This document shows positions 18,376 to 28,403 of a stretch of 64,000 nucleotides of DNA, in pieces. The notes below the pieces were generated by a model. It was not told where the DNA came from. It was given only the letters and a program-made list of their open reading frames with translations, and searched no databases. Position 1 is the stretch's first letter. The number at the start of each line of letters is the position of its first letter. Location of the stretch: positions 1-64,000 of the forward strand of contig NZ_RHNU01000012.1 of the NCBI RefSeq assembly GCF_003946015.1, read 5' to 3'. This DNA is from Companilactobacillus insicii (GTDB taxonomy: Bacteria; Bacillota; Bacilli; Lactobacillales; Lactobacillaceae). Both the position numbers and the translations under genes were made by a program.

Positions 18376-20627
18376 TAAAAGATCATTTACTATTTCCAGC
18401 ACTTGTTAGTCCATTGATCGTTTCAATAGTATTTAATTATAGTTATTCCATAGTTCTAATATTTTTAATACTTATTTTAAGGATTTTATTTCTCAAAAAT
18501 ATAAAATTACTAATTGTGACAGGGCTTATTGGTACTGTATTTGGCTGTTATGCGCATGTATTAAAAGCCGAAGACCATAAACTTAATAATGTCGATTTGA
18601 TATCGTTATCACCAGATAATTTGAAGGTAAATGGTGATAGTCTCACAGGAACTGGATCTAGTAATGGAGAATCCTTTAAAATATACTATCGTATCAAATC
18701 TGAAGAAGAAAAAGAATTTTGGCAAAAATTAGAAAATATTGTTGAAGTTAAGGTAAAAGTAAAATCTATTGATCGAACTAATCGTCCAAGAAACCCTGGA
18801 GAATTTGATTATGCTAAATACCTTGAACATAATCGGATTAAATACTCGATCTTTATAGATGATATATATAATACTACGAATAAAAGCGACTTATCGTTCA
18901 AAGATAAAATAAATGATTTACGAATACATTTAATTAAAAGATTTTCAAAATTACCAAAATGGTTGAGAATACATGCGAATAGCTTGTTAGTTGGATATAA
19001 TTCCAACGAAGAACCTGATTTTATGCATAACTTGAGCACTCTTGGGATTATCCATTTGTTTAGTTTATCTGGTCTGCATGTTTTGATCTTATTATCATTA
19101 ATTAGGAAAACGGGTTCTTTTTTTAGGATAACTAGAGAATTTATAGATACTGTCATGCTAGTAATTCTTCCTATGTATGCAATTCTAGTAGGTTCAAAAC
19201 CTGGAATTTGGCGAGCGGTGGTTTTAGCCATTGTTGGTATATTGATACATAAATTGGGCTTTAATATAAGTAGAAATGATATGTTTGGAATCACTGTAAT
19301 AATATGTTTGCTTATTAATCCATACTCGATGATGGATTTGGGAGGCCAACTTAGCTTTCTTTTATCATTTGCATTACTTTACTTGTACAGTGAAAATATT
19401 ATTGTTAGTACAATCAAGATGAATTTAGTTAGTTTGCCACTTGTAATTTATGTTACATATCAGTTTAGCTGGTTAGTTATATTGACAAATATAATATTTG
19501 TTCCCATTTTTACCTATTTTATTTTACCGGTGACGATAATTTCTGCTTTTATTACTGATATTTCTATTTGGAAATATGTAAATGAAATATTTGGTTATAT
19601 GTACTCAATTATTGATAAGATTGCTAATAATACCAAGTACGAATTTGTAACTGGCACTATTCCATTACTTATAGTATTCACTTTAATAATAATCAGTTTA
19701 TTTATTGCGGAAAGTAAAAAGATTAGCAAAAAGCTAATGGTTGCTTATCTTCTAATTCTGACTTCGTGTATTTTAATAAATAAGCATCCCATTCAAGGAA
19801 AAGTATCTGTAATTGATGTAGGGCAAGGTGATAGTATTTTGATAACAACACCGCTTATACGTAAAACTTATCTAATAGACACCGGAGGAAAGGTAGGATT
19901 TCCCAAGAAAAAATGGCAGGAAAGAAAATCATTAAATCAAGTTGATCTTTCAACGATTCCTTATTTAAAACAACAAGGTATTAGTAAAATAGACAGAGTA
20001 TTTTTATCTCATAAAGACGTGGACCACATTGGTAATTTAAATACTTTAGTTAATAAATTTTTAATTAGGGAAATAAGTTTTGGAACCGGATTGGAACAGA
20101 ACAAAATTATTTCTGATCTAATTGAGAAAAATAATAAAATAAAATTTACATCATTAAAATCTGGGGATGAGTTTAATGAATCTGGTATTAAATGGAACGT
20201 TTTATGGCCTCAAAAAAAATCAATCGGTGAAAATGGTGATTCTTTGACCTTACTAGCTAATATTAATAGTAGTAATTGGTTATTTACGGGTGATTTAGAT
20301 ATTGATGGAGAAAAAAAGATACTTTCAAAGTATGATTTTAAGGTAGATTATTTGAAAGTCGGTCATCATGGATCCAAAACTTCTAGTGGCAATGATTTTA
20401 TAAAGAAAATTAACCCCAAATTGGCTTTGATTTCTGCCGGAGTTAATAATCGTTATGGTCATCCAAATAAAGAAACCATTGAAACTTTAGATAAAAATAA
20501 TGTAGAACATATGAATACAGCCGATTATGGTATGATTGTTTGGTATTATTATCCATTCAGTACTGAAAATAGAATATCGACTTTTTTAAAGGGTGAAGCA
20601 GTTGAAGATAGCAGAACTAAAACATAA
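18372..20627 (+). CDS. comEC: DNA internalization channel ComEC/Rec2
   Basis: Forms the inner-membrane channel for single-stranded DNA uptake. 751 aa, full length: N-terminal membrane and OB-like region, the competence domain with many membrane helices (about 200-460), and a C-terminal metallo-beta-lactamase-like domain with DVGQGDS, SHKDVDHIGNL and GHHGSKTSSG motifs all intact. Start overlaps the comEA stop (ATGA), and its 3' end overlaps holA by 26 nt. The intact sequence suggests potential competence; expression cannot be judged. Confidence 0.95.
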   Translation: MIKDHLLFPALVSPLIVSIVFNYSYSIVLIFLILILRILFLKNIKLLIVTGLIGTVFGCYAHVLKAEDHKLNNVDLISLSPDNLKVNGDSLTGTGSSNGESFKIYYRIKSEEEKEFWQKLENIVEVKVKVKSIDRTNRPRNPGEFDYAKYLEHNRIKYSIFIDDIYNTTNKSDLSFKDKINDLRIHLIKRFSKLPKWLRIHANSLLVGYNSNEEPDFMHNLSTLGIIHLFSLSGLHVLILLSLIRKTGSFFRITREFIDTVMLVILPMYAILVGSKPGIWRAVVLAIVGILIHKLGFNISRNDMFGITVIICLLINPYSMMDLGGQLSFLLSFALLYLYSENIIVSTIKMNLVSLPLVIYVTYQFSWLVILTNIIFVPIFTYFILPVTIISAFITDISIWKYVNEIFGYMYSIIDKIANNTKYEFVTGTIPLLIVFTLIIISLFIAESKKISKKLMVAYLLILTSCILINKHPIQGKVSVIDVGQGDSILITTPLIRKTYLIDTGGKVGFPKKKWQERKSLNQVDLSTIPYLKQQGISKIDRVFLSHKDVDHIGNLNTLVNKFLIREISFGTGLEQNKIISDLIEKNNKIKFTSLKSGDEFNESGIKWNVLWPQKKSIGENGDSLTLLANINSSNWLFTGDLDIDGEKKILSKYDFKVDYLKVGHHGSKTSSGNDFIKKINPKLALISAGVNNRYGHPNKETIETLDKNNVEHMNTADYGMIVWYYYPFSTENRISTFLKGEAVEDSRTKT

Positions 20628-21615
20628 TTTAAAAGAAGGAAAAATTGATAATGTATATTTTGTAACTGGTGACGAGCAGGTATTTATTAAAGATATTCAA
20701 TCAACATTTAAAAATTTATTATTACCTGAGGAAAGGGATATGAATTTTTCGACTTTTGATTTAGAAGATGTATCAATTGACGATATGATAAATGAGGCAA
20801 TTTCAGCTCCATTTTTTGGTGAACGTAGATTAGTATTTGTCGACAGGCCTTATTTTTTAACATCTGAAAGAGTAAAAACTTCTTTTGATCAAAATGTTGA
20901 TTTACTTACTAGATATATTCAAAATCCTACTCCTTCCACAATATTAGTTATTTTTGCAACATATCCCAAATTGGATTCTCGCAAGAAAATAGTTAAACAA
21001 TTAAAAAAAATAGCAACAACCATTGATGCCAGTCAAATGGATAGCCATTTGTTGGTAAAAACAATAAGAGAACTCTTACAGTCAGATAATTACAATATTG
21101 ATAATGATGCATTAGAGTTACTTATAAATAAGACACAAGGTAATTATTCTCAGATTATCAATCAGATGGATAAGTTAAAACTTTATGCTTTACAATCTAA
21201 AAAGATTGATATTAAGGCTGTTGAAGAATTAGTTCCACAAAGTTTGGATGATAATGTTTTTGAATTGATGAATCAAATTTTAAGTAAAAATGTATATCAG
21301 GCGGAGGAATTGTATCATCAATTCTTATTACAAAAGATTGATCCAATATTATTGGTTGCAATTATAATGTCGCAATTGCGTACATTGATTCAAACAAGGG
21401 TATTAAGTAGTAGAGGTCTTACTGAAGCTACTATTGCTAAAAATTTAAAGATACATCCATATCGGGTAAAGATGACTTTAAAGCAGTCTAAGAATATGAA
21501 TATTTCTCAGTTAACGGAGATGTTTCATTCAATAGTTGATTTAGATTATCAAATTAAATCTGGTCAAGGCGATAAAGAATTACTTTTTGATTTATTTGTT
21601 GCTAAATTCGCATAA
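20602..21615 (+). CDS. holA: DNA polymerase III subunit delta
   Basis: Clamp-loader subunit that opens the beta sliding clamp. 337 aa from the TTG at 20602 (MKIAELKHN), chosen because AAAGGGTG in the comEC end lies 6 nt upstream; a GTG at 20593 would sit on that SD. The DNA polymerase III delta N-terminal domain (FVTGDEQVFI near 19) and the helical C-terminal domain are recognisable. The comEC-holA-rpsT neighbourhood is conserved in Firmicutes. Confidence 0.93.
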   Translation: MKIAELKHNLKEGKIDNVYFVTGDEQVFIKDIQSTFKNLLLPEERDMNFSTFDLEDVSIDDMINEAISAPFFGERRLVFVDRPYFLTSERVKTSFDQNVDLLTRYIQNPTPSTILVIFATYPKLDSRKKIVKQLKKIATTIDASQMDSHLLVKTIRELLQSDNYNIDNDALELLINKTQGNYSQIINQMDKLKLYALQSKKIDIKAVEELVPQSLDDNVFELMNQILSKNVYQAEELYHQFLLQKIDPILLVAIIMSQLRTLIQTRVLSSRGLTEATIAKNLKIHPYRVKMTLKQSKNMNISQLTEMFHSIVDLDYQIKSGQGDKELLFDLFVAKFA

Positions 21616-21621
21616 AATAAG

Positions 21622-21668
21622 AAAAACACCCCATTACCATTAATATTTTAGTGGCAGTGGGGTGTTTT
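21622..21668. terminator. Bidirectional terminator between holA and rpsT
   Basis: AAAACACCCCA and TGGGGTGTTTT arms flank an AT-rich loop; A/T tracts on both sides serve both strands of the convergent pair. Confidence 0.85.
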
Positions 21669-21712
21669 AAAGTAAAAAAAATAAGCAACATAAGTCGCTT
21701 ATAATATTTTTA

Positions 21713-21961
21713 TTAGTTCATTTTTGCAAGTCTTGACTTATCACGAGCAGCTTTGTTGGCTTTGATCAAACCTTTTGACTTAGCCATGTCAATTGCACGA
21801 ACAGCTGTACGGAACATATCTTCCTTATTGTCAGTGTTGTTAGCAGCTGAGGCTTCAAAGTTCTTGATAGCTGAACGCATTGCACTTCTTTGTGAAGTGT
21901 TGCGAAGGTTGGCCTTTTCTTGTTGCTTTACACGCTTGATAGCTGATTTAATTTGTGGCAT
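21713..21961 (-). CDS. rpsT: 30S ribosomal protein S20
   Basis: 82 aa basic helical protein binding 16S rRNA. It begins [17 protein letters not shown] and ends [13 protein letters not shown], typical of S20. The ATG at 21961 follows GGAGGTG at good spacing; an in-frame ATG 9 nt upstream lies within the SD spacing region. Convergent with holA. Confidence 0.96.
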   Translation of the reverse strand: MPQIKSAIKRVKQQEKANLRNTSQRSAMRSAIKNFEASAANNTDNKEDMFRTAVRAIDMAKSKGLIKANKAARDKSRLAKMN

Positions 21962-22063
21962 ATATTTCACCTCCGATTACCTAGTAAACTTAAACTCAAT
22001 ACATAGAATTATACCCAATCGATACTTTCAATGCAATAAATAGTTTGGTTTTTTTTGAAAGAC

Positions 22064-22092
22064 TTGAAAAAAAGGGAATAGTGTAGTAAATT
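22064..22092 (+). promoter_or_regulatory. Promoter of rpsO
   Basis: TTGAAA (22064-22069), 17-nt spacer, TAAATT (22087-22092). It leaves a leader of roughly 80 nt before rpsO that could contain an S15 autoregulatory fold, but I could not draw one convincingly. Confidence 0.55.
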
Positions 22093-22177
22093 ATTTAATT
22101 GTGTTAACCATGCTCTGTTAGACGATTCACCAACGTTTTGCATAGTGTGGCTAAATTATAAGGAAAAGGTGAATGAA

Positions 22178-22447
22178 ATGGCTATTTCAAAAGAAAAGAA
22201 AACTGAAATCATTAAGAAGTATGCACGTAAAGAAGGAGATACAGGTTCTCCAGAAGTACAAATTGCTGTTCTTACATATGATATTAACTCATTAAACGAT
22301 CACTTGAAGGTTAACAAGAAAGACCACCATTCATATGTTGGTTTGTTAAAGAAGATTGGTCACCGTCGTAACTTGCTTAAATATCTTAGAGATAATGATG
22401 TTCAACGTTACCGTGAATTAATCAAATCACTTGGTCTACGTCGTTAA
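22178..22447 (+). CDS. rpsO: 30S ribosomal protein S15
   Basis: 89 aa, the universal S15 length. The family core [14 protein letters not shown] is at about 23-36, followed by the [15 protein letters not shown] and [12 protein letters not shown] endings. ATG at 22178 after AAGGTG. Single gene between its own promoter and a strong terminator. Confidence 0.97.
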   Translation: MAISKEKKTEIIKKYARKEGDTGSPEVQIAVLTYDINSLNDHLKVNKKDHHSYVGLLKKIGHRRNLLKYLRDNDVQRYRELIKSLGLRR

Positions 22448-22459
22448 TAATAAATCAGT

Positions 22460-22494
22460 TAGGAAGTTCCCATTGGGAGCTTCCTATTTTTTTT
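22460..22494 (+). terminator. Intrinsic terminator of rpsO
   Basis: Stem AGGAAG-TCCC / GGGA-CTTCCT with an ATT loop and eight T residues. Confidence 0.92.
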
Positions 22495-22634
22495 ACTTAA
22501 TTTCATTATTGCATTGTGGTGTGATAGAATAAAATCTAGGTATAGCTCAAGTAGTCCACTTTAGATTAGTGACTTAAAAAAACACATTCCAATATTATGA
22601 TCTATGCTATTTATATGAAATGAGAGATGAAAAA

Positions 22635-24332
22635 ATGAGCGAAAAAATAAAAATCGTCCTTTTAAGTGGTATACGCGAAAATGGAAAAAACATGTATGCT
22701 GTTGAAGTTAATGACGAAATTTACATTCTAGATATTGGTTTACAATATCCAGACAATGATTTATATGGTATTGACGTAGTCGTTCCAGATATGACTTATA
22801 TCAAAGAAAATATTGATAAGGTTGTAGGGATTTTCTTATCACATGGACACGCTGATGCAATTGGTGCACTTCCATATTTGATTGGGGATTATGATATTCC
22901 AGTCTTTGGTTCAGAAATGACAATTGAATTGGCAAGAATCGTTTGTTCAAATGATAAAAGAAGTAAGAAATTTGATAATTTCCATATTATTGATGAGAAT
23001 ACTGCAATTGATTTTGAACAAGCTACAGTATCTTTCTTCAAGACGACGCATTCAATCCCCGGTTCGTTAGGTATTGACGTGAAGACTTCAGAAGGTCAGA
23101 TTGTGTACACAGGTGACTTTAAGTTTGATCAAGCTGCAGTTTCCACTTACAAAACTGATTATGCTAGAATTGCAAAAATTGGTAGTGAGCGTGTTTTAGC
23201 CTTACTAAGTGATTCTGCTAATGCGGAATCTCCATATGAGAATTCCAGTGAACGCGATATTTATGAATACATTCTTGATACGTTTAGCTATCACAATGGT
23301 CGTATTATTGTGGCACAAGTGGCTTCAAATATTCAAAGAATGCAACAAGTTATGGATGCTGCTGACAAGACTAACCATCGTGTATATTTATCCGGAACGG
23401 ATGCCGAAAAGATTTTGAAAACGGCAATGAAATTGGGATATTTGAAGATTCCTAATAAGAACTTGTTAGTAAGTACAAAAGAACTTAAGGATATGGATCA
23501 GAGTAAACTAGTTGTCATTGAAACAGGACGTATGGGTGAACCTATCAAACTATTACAAAAAATGGCAAACCCTGCCTCTAAGACTAAGTTCCAAATAGAA
23601 GAAGGAGATTTGGTATTTATAGCTACAACTCCTTCACATGCAATGGATACTACATTTGCTAAAACACGTGATGCAATTTATCGAACTGGCGCTGAAGTTA
23701 AATCCTTAGGAGATGAGAAACATTCCTCAGGGCACGCTAATAAGTCAGATTTACAATTAATGATAAATCTCTTAACTCCAGAGAATGTTGTACCAATTCA
23801 AGGTGAATATAGACTTCTAGATGCACATGCAAGAATTGCGCATGAGACAGGTATTCCTTATCAAAATATTTTCCTAACTAAAAAGGGTGATGTTTTGAAC
23901 TATGAAAATGGTCAATTTTATTTAGGCAAAGGTGTTAATGCCGGCGATACTATGATTGATGGTATTGGCGTTGGTGACATTGGTAGTATTGTACTTCGTG
24001 ATCGTGAATTGTTAGCCGAAGACGGTGTTTTCATTGCCGTAGCTACAATTGATCGTAAGAAAAAGAAAGTTGTCGCTAAGCCAAAAATCACTGCTCGTGG
24101 ATTCGTATATATGCGTGCAAGTCGAGATTTGTTAAGTGAGAGTTCAGATATTATCGTTGATACGATTGTTGATTATCTGCAAAATAGTAAGGACTTTGAC
24201 TGGTCCGACTTGAAGCAGGGTGTACGTGATAAGTTAAATCATTTCTTATATGAACAAACTAATCGTCACCCGGTAATATTGCCAGTGATTATGGAAGTAA
24301 ACCAAAACAGACATAGAAAATCCAAGAAATAG
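22635..24332 (+). CDS. rnjB: Ribonuclease J2
   Basis: 565 aa paralogue of RNase J1 that forms a J1/J2 complex in Firmicutes. Metallo-beta-lactamase, beta-CASP and C-terminal domains are all present. The metal-binding signature reads HGHADA at residues 70-75, lacking the final His of HxHxDH, so catalytic activity is likely reduced; published work on staphylococcal and bacillar J2 proteins supports a mainly structural role. Start at 22635 with a weak GAGAG SD; an ATG at 22620 lacks one. Followed after 42 nt by a TPR gene. Confidence 0.93.
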   Translation: MSEKIKIVLLSGIRENGKNMYAVEVNDEIYILDIGLQYPDNDLYGIDVVVPDMTYIKENIDKVVGIFLSHGHADAIGALPYLIGDYDIPVFGSEMTIELARIVCSNDKRSKKFDNFHIIDENTAIDFEQATVSFFKTTHSIPGSLGIDVKTSEGQIVYTGDFKFDQAAVSTYKTDYARIAKIGSERVLALLSDSANAESPYENSSERDIYEYILDTFSYHNGRIIVAQVASNIQRMQQVMDAADKTNHRVYLSGTDAEKILKTAMKLGYLKIPNKNLLVSTKELKDMDQSKLVVIETGRMGEPIKLLQKMANPASKTKFQIEEGDLVFIATTPSHAMDTTFAKTRDAIYRTGAEVKSLGDEKHSSGHANKSDLQLMINLLTPENVVPIQGEYRLLDAHARIAHETGIPYQNIFLTKKGDVLNYENGQFYLGKGVNAGDTMIDGIGVGDIGSIVLRDRELLAEDGVFIAVATIDRKKKKVVAKPKITARGFVYMRASRDLLSESSDIIVDTIVDYLQNSKDFDWSDLKQGVRDKLNHFLYEQTNRHPVILPVIMEVNQNRHRKSKK

Positions 24333-24354
24333 GTCGACCGAGGTCGACCTTTTA
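24331..24354 (+). terminator. Short hairpin between rnjB and the TPR gene
   Basis: Perfect 9-bp arms AGGTCGACC / GGTCGACCT with a GA loop, followed by only four T and an A; it begins in the rnjB stop. Probably a leaky terminator that lets part of the transcription reach the TPR gene. Confidence 0.55.
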
Positions 24355-24374
24355 TTATAAAGAGGTATTTTTTA

Positions 24375-25325
24375 ATGGACGACTCAAATAACCTAAGACG
24401 CATACTGGATCAAGCTGAAGATGCATACGATAAGGGTAATTGGGATGATGCAACTGATTTATATACACAAGCTTATGGATTGCGACAATCATTTGATATC
24501 AATCAAGGATTAGCCGCTTCTTTGTTGAACTCAAAAAGAGCTGATGAGGCGGAGGCTGTAATTCTTGATTATTTCAACTATTATTTGAGTGATCCAGAAG
24601 CTGCTGGATTAGCAACTGATATTGTGATAGAGAATAACGATTACTTGTTAGCAAATCAAATGCTTTATTTTTATTCGACTAATCCTTTGTCCACGATTCA
24701 AAAATCATTTATAGATGAATTCAAAAGTAGAGTAAAACTCTCTGAAAATCGTCATATAAGGTCCTTTAAACCGCGTATGAAGAAAATCGAAGAAGCACTT
24801 AATTCAATCGTTACACAGCCTGTGATTGATCAAATTCAACTAATAAGAAGTCTTAGAGAATTTGACATTGAAAATTACTTAAAAAGTGCAAAAGATTTGC
24901 TAGGTAACCCGTTACTCCATCCGCTTTTGAAAAGTGAAACTGTAGAGAACTTATTTAAACTAGGTATTGATGAAAACATCGATATTTCGTTTTATGGAGA
25001 GAATAAGCAGTTTAATCCCTCAAAACTTAAACCCATATTGTCAACACGAGTTTATTTAGAAATGTGTGATGAGCTTGAAAAGATTCTTGTAGACAGTGAA
25101 AATGAAATTCAACTAGAAAATATGCGCAGTGAGTTATCATTATATGCTGCCATGGTATATCCGTTTGGAGAAGATATCATAAAAACGCCAAGTCTCTGGA
25201 CAAGAGTATTCCTTTTGCGGTATGGTTTACTCGATGAGTCTCAAGTAGGAGACAATCCGGAGCTTCCAGAGGTTAAAAAATGGATTAAACGATTTGATTC
25301 TTTAATAAATACCTTTCAACAGTGA
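24375..25325 (+). CDS. TPR-repeat protein of unknown function
   Basis: 316 aa acidic soluble protein. The N-terminal 110 residues contain tetratricopeptide-like helices (AEDAYDKGNWDDATDLYTQA is a clear TPR helix pair). The remainder is helical without a recognised catalytic motif. No signal peptide. It follows rnjB after 42 nt and precedes tuf, a position held by similar TPR genes in other lactobacilli. It may act as an adaptor, but no partner is visible. Confidence 0.7.
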   Translation: MDDSNNLRRILDQAEDAYDKGNWDDATDLYTQAYGLRQSFDINQGLAASLLNSKRADEAEAVILDYFNYYLSDPEAAGLATDIVIENNDYLLANQMLYFYSTNPLSTIQKSFIDEFKSRVKLSENRHIRSFKPRMKKIEEALNSIVTQPVIDQIQLIRSLREFDIENYLKSAKDLLGNPLLHPLLKSETVENLFKLGIDENIDISFYGENKQFNPSKLKPILSTRVYLEMCDELEKILVDSENEIQLENMRSELSLYAAMVYPFGEDIIKTPSLWTRVFLLRYGLLDESQVGDNPELPEVKKWIKRFDSLINTFQQ

Positions 25326-25354
25326 AATAAAATAAACTTTTTTCACATATAGTA

Positions 25355-25383
25355 TTTACAATTTTGACCGCGCCCCGTATAAT
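25355..25383 (+). promoter_or_regulatory. tuf promoter P1
   Basis: TTTACA (25355-25360), 17-nt spacer, TATAAT (25378-25383); near-consensus sigma-A promoter. Confidence 0.75.
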
Positions 25384-25425
25384 CCAAAGAGTATATTTTT
25401 AGTAGGCGAGTTATACTGAATTACT

Positions 25426-25453
25426 TTGCTTTCGCCACTGAAAGTAGTATAAT
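25426..25453 (+). promoter_or_regulatory. tuf promoter P2
   Basis: TTGCTT, 16-nt spacer, TATAAT (25448-25453), about 70 nt downstream of P1. Tandem promoters fit the very high expression expected of EF-Tu. Confidence 0.55.
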
Positions 25454-25531
25454 TTTTCAGTAAAGAGCCATCTAAAGAACATTTTCTTTGGATTAATCTT
25501 ATGAAATGAAATTTTAGGAGGATTCTTTGTA

Positions 25532-26722
25532 ATGGCAGAAAAAGAACATTATGAGAGAACTAAGCCCCATGTAAATATTGGGACAATTGGTCACGTTGAC
25601 CACGGTAAGACAACACTTACAGCCGCAATCACTAAGGTATTGGCTGACAAAGGTTTAGCTAAGGCTGAAGACTACGCTGATATTGATAAGGCCCCAGAAG
25701 AAAAAGAACGTGGGATTACTATCAACACAGCTCACGTTGAGTATGAAACTGAAAAGCGTCACTATGCACATATTGATGCTCCAGGACATGCTGACTACGT
25801 TAAGAACATGATCACTGGTGCTGCACAAATGGATGGTGCTATCCTTGTTGTTGCTGCAACTGATGGTCCTATGCCACAAACTCGTGAACACATCCTTTTG
25901 GCTCGCCAAGTTGGTGTTGAATACATCGTTGTATTCCTAAACAAGACAGACCTTGTTGATGATGACGAACTTGTTGACTTAGTTGAGATGGAAGTACGTG
26001 AATTACTTTCAGAATACGATTATCCTGGGAACGATACACCTATCGTTCGTGGATCAGCTTTGAAGGCTCTTGAAGGTGACCCAGAGGAAATCAAACATGT
26101 TGAAGAACTTCTTGACATTATTGATGACTATATCCCAACACCTAAGCGTGAAACAGATAAGCCATTCATGATGCCTGTCGAAGACGTATTCACAATCACT
26201 GGTCGTGGTACTGTTGCTTCTGGTCGTATCGACCGTGGTGAAGTTAAAGTCGGTGATGAAGTTGAAATCGTTGGTTTGAAAGAAGAAGTTGAAAAATCAA
26301 CTGTTACTGGTCTAGAAATGTTCCGTAAGACATTGGATCTTGGTGAAGCCGGAGATAACGTTGGTGTTCTTCTTCGTGGTATTAACCGTGATCAAGTTGA
26401 ACGTGGACAAGTTCTTGCTAAACCAGGTTCAATCCAAACTCACACAAAATTCAAGGGTGAAGTTTATATCATGACTAAAGAAGAAGGTGGACGTCATACT
26501 CCATTCTTCTCAAACTACCGTCCTCAATTCTACTTCCATACTACTGACGTTACTGGTGTTATCGAATTGCCAGAAGGCGTTGAAATGGTTATGCCTGGTG
26601 ACCAAGTGACTTTCGAAGTTGACTTGATTGCTCCAGTTGCCATTGAAAGTGGTACACGATTCACTGTTCGTGAAGGTGGACGTACTGTTGGTGCTGGTGT
26701 TGTTACAGATATCTTAGACTAA
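25532..26722 (+). CDS. tuf: Elongation factor Tu
   Basis: GTPase that delivers aminoacyl-tRNA to the ribosome. 396 aa. G1 GHVDHGKTT near residues 19-27, DAPGHADYV for G3, NKTD for G4 and SALKALEG for G5, followed by the two beta-barrel domains. SD TAGGAGGA. Codon usage looks more biased towards favoured codons than its neighbours, as expected for a highly expressed gene. Monocistronic between promoters and terminator. Confidence 0.98.
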   Translation: MAEKEHYERTKPHVNIGTIGHVDHGKTTLTAAITKVLADKGLAKAEDYADIDKAPEEKERGITINTAHVEYETEKRHYAHIDAPGHADYVKNMITGAAQMDGAILVVAATDGPMPQTREHILLARQVGVEYIVVFLNKTDLVDDDELVDLVEMEVRELLSEYDYPGNDTPIVRGSALKALEGDPEEIKHVEELLDIIDDYIPTPKRETDKPFMMPVEDVFTITGRGTVASGRIDRGEVKVGDEVEIVGLKEEVEKSTVTGLEMFRKTLDLGEAGDNVGVLLRGINRDQVERGQVLAKPGSIQTHTKFKGEVYIMTKEEGGRHTPFFSNYRPQFYFHTTDVTGVIELPEGVEMVMPGDQVTFEVDLIAPVAIESGTRFTVREGGRTVGAGVVTDILD

Positions 26723-26761
26723 TCTCTTTGATTAAATGTTGATAACAAAACCTTTAAAATT

Positions 26762-26792
26762 GAGTTGAGACTTATGTCTCAGCTCTTTTTTT
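26762..26792 (+). terminator. Intrinsic terminator of tuf
   Basis: GAGTTGAGAC / GTCTCAGCTC stem with TTAT loop and seven T residues. Confidence 0.92.
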
Positions 26793-26875
26793 ATATAATT
26801 CTATATAAAAACTAGTTAAAGTATCATATAATGTTAGAGTAATGTCTGAAAAAGGCTTAGAATCAGCGTCAAATA

Positions 26876-26904
26876 TTTACAATATCACCATTTTAAGGTA
26901 ATAT
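26876..26904 (+). promoter_or_regulatory. Promoter of tig
   Basis: TTTACA (26876-26881), 17-nt spacer, TAATAT (26899-26904). The -10 overlaps the second arm of a short inverted repeat (AATATCACC / GGTAATATT, 26881-26905). Confidence 0.65.
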
Positions 26905-26943
26905 TACAAAGTATGAGATCGTGAAATATACCGGAGGGATAAA

Positions 26944-28230
26944 ATGTCTGCTAAGGCTAAATTTACAAAAAAAGAAAAAAATACTGGTGAATTAAAATTT
27001 GAAATTGACCAAGATACAATTAAAAAAGGTTTAGATACTGCTTTTGATCGTGTAAAGAAGAGCTTGAACGTACCTGGATTCAGAAAGGGTCGTGTACCTC
27101 GCCAAATCTTTAACCGTATGTATGGTGAAGAAGCACTTTATGAAGATGCTTTGAACAATGTATTGCCAATCGCATATCAACAAGCTGTTGATGAAACTAA
27201 GGTAGAACCAGTTGATCAACCACAAATTACTGTTGATTCAATGGAAAAGGGCAAACCTTGGGCTATTAGTGCAACAATTACTGTTAAACCAGAAGTTGAA
27301 CTTGGTGACTACAAAGGTCTTACAGTTAAGAAACAAAAACGTAATGTTATGAAGACCGATGTTGAAGATCGTCTTAATGAATTACAAAAGCAACAAGCCG
27401 AATTAGTTCTTAAAGATGGTAAGGCTGAAAATGGCGACACAGTTGTTATTGACTATGTTGGGTCAGTTGACGGTAAAGAATTCGATGGTGGTAGTGCTCA
27501 AAACTACTCACTAGAATTGGGTTCAAATTCATTCATTCCTGGATTTGAAGACGCATTAGTTGGTCACAGTGCTGATGAGGATGTTGATGTTAAGGTTACA
27601 TTCCCAGAAGATTACCAAGCTAAGGAATTAGCCGGTAAAGATGCTATCTTCAAGACAAAGATTCATGAAGTAAAGACAAAGGAGTTACCTGGATTAGATG
27701 ATGACTTTGCTAAGGATGTTGACGAAGATGTTGACACACTTGATGATCTTAAGAAGAAGATCCATGATGAATTGAAGGATCAAAAGAAACAAGCTGCTGA
27801 AGATGCTATTCAAGAAGAAGCAATTTCTGCTGCTGTTAAGAATGCTAAAATCGACGAAGTACCACAAGCTATGATTGATACAGAAGTTGATAACCAAATG
27901 AACCAATACTTAGCTAACTTGCGTCGTCAAGGTATCGATCCTAAGTTGTACTATCAAATGACTGGTACAAATGAAGATGACTTGAAGAAGCAATTTGCTA
28001 AGGATGCCGAAGAACGTGTTAAGACTGATCTAGTTATTGAGGCAATCGTTGCAAAAGAAGAAATCAAACCTTCAGAAGACGAAATCAAAGACGAAATCAA
28101 GTCACTTGCTGATGAATATAATATGGAAGAAAGTGCTGTTAGAAACGCACTATCAGACGATATGTTAGCTCATGATATTGCTGCTAAGAAAGCAATTGAA
28201 ATGATTGTTGATTCAGCTGAAGAAAAGTAA
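26944..28230 (+). CDS. tig: Trigger factor
   Basis: Ribosome-bound chaperone and peptidyl-prolyl isomerase. 428 aa: N-terminal ribosome-binding domain with the [11 protein letters not shown] loop at about residues 41-51, a central FKBP-type PPIase domain (about 160-245, [20 protein letters not shown]) and a helical C-terminal chaperone domain. SD CCGGAGGG. The tuf-tig-clpX-ysxC order is conserved in lactobacilli. Confidence 0.97.
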   Translation: MSAKAKFTKKEKNTGELKFEIDQDTIKKGLDTAFDRVKKSLNVPGFRKGRVPRQIFNRMYGEEALYEDALNNVLPIAYQQAVDETKVEPVDQPQITVDSMEKGKPWAISATITVKPEVELGDYKGLTVKKQKRNVMKTDVEDRLNELQKQQAELVLKDGKAENGDTVVIDYVGSVDGKEFDGGSAQNYSLELGSNSFIPGFEDALVGHSADEDVDVKVTFPEDYQAKELAGKDAIFKTKIHEVKTKELPGLDDDFAKDVDEDVDTLDDLKKKIHDELKDQKKQAAEDAIQEEAISAAVKNAKIDEVPQAMIDTEVDNQMNQYLANLRRQGIDPKLYYQMTGTNEDDLKKQFAKDAEERVKTDLVIEAIVAKEEIKPSEDEIKDEIKSLADEYNMEESAVRNALSDDMLAHDIAAKKAIEMIVDSAEEK

Positions 28231-28249
28231 TTTAGATTATTTAATAATT

Positions 28250-28274
28250 GAGAGGCCGTGAGGTCTCTTTTTTT
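28250..28274 (+). terminator. Intrinsic terminator of tig
   Basis: GAGAGGCC / GGTCTC stem with a small loop and seven T residues. Confidence 0.85.
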
Positions 28275-28303
28275 GTGGATGTGTTATGGTTTAAGTAGGC
28301 GCT

Positions 28304-28353
28304 GTGGTTGGTGTATTTAGTCTGTATAAACTAATTACTTTACTACCAACCAC
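28304..28353. repeat. Nested inverted repeat in the clpX leader
   Basis: Perfect 9-bp arms GTGGTTGGT (28304-28312) and ACCAACCAC (28345-28353) enclose a second pair TTAGT / ACTAA. No T run follows, so it is not an intrinsic terminator, and it matches neither CIRCE nor CtsR boxes. It ends 50 nt upstream of the clpX start codon. Confidence 0.7.
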
Positions 28354-28403
28354 TAAAATGCTAGACTTTCAAAGTATCGGAACTATTGAAGGAGAAAATG
28401 CAT

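Noticed and set aside
21753-22043. 96 aa open frame on the plus strand over rpsT
   Set aside because: Entirely antisense to the S20 gene, with no SD and no known similarity.
22093-22177. Possible S15 autoregulatory leader before rpsO
   Set aside because: A leader of suitable length exists, but I could not find a convincing three-way junction or known S15-binding motif by eye, so no riboswitch-like feature is claimed.
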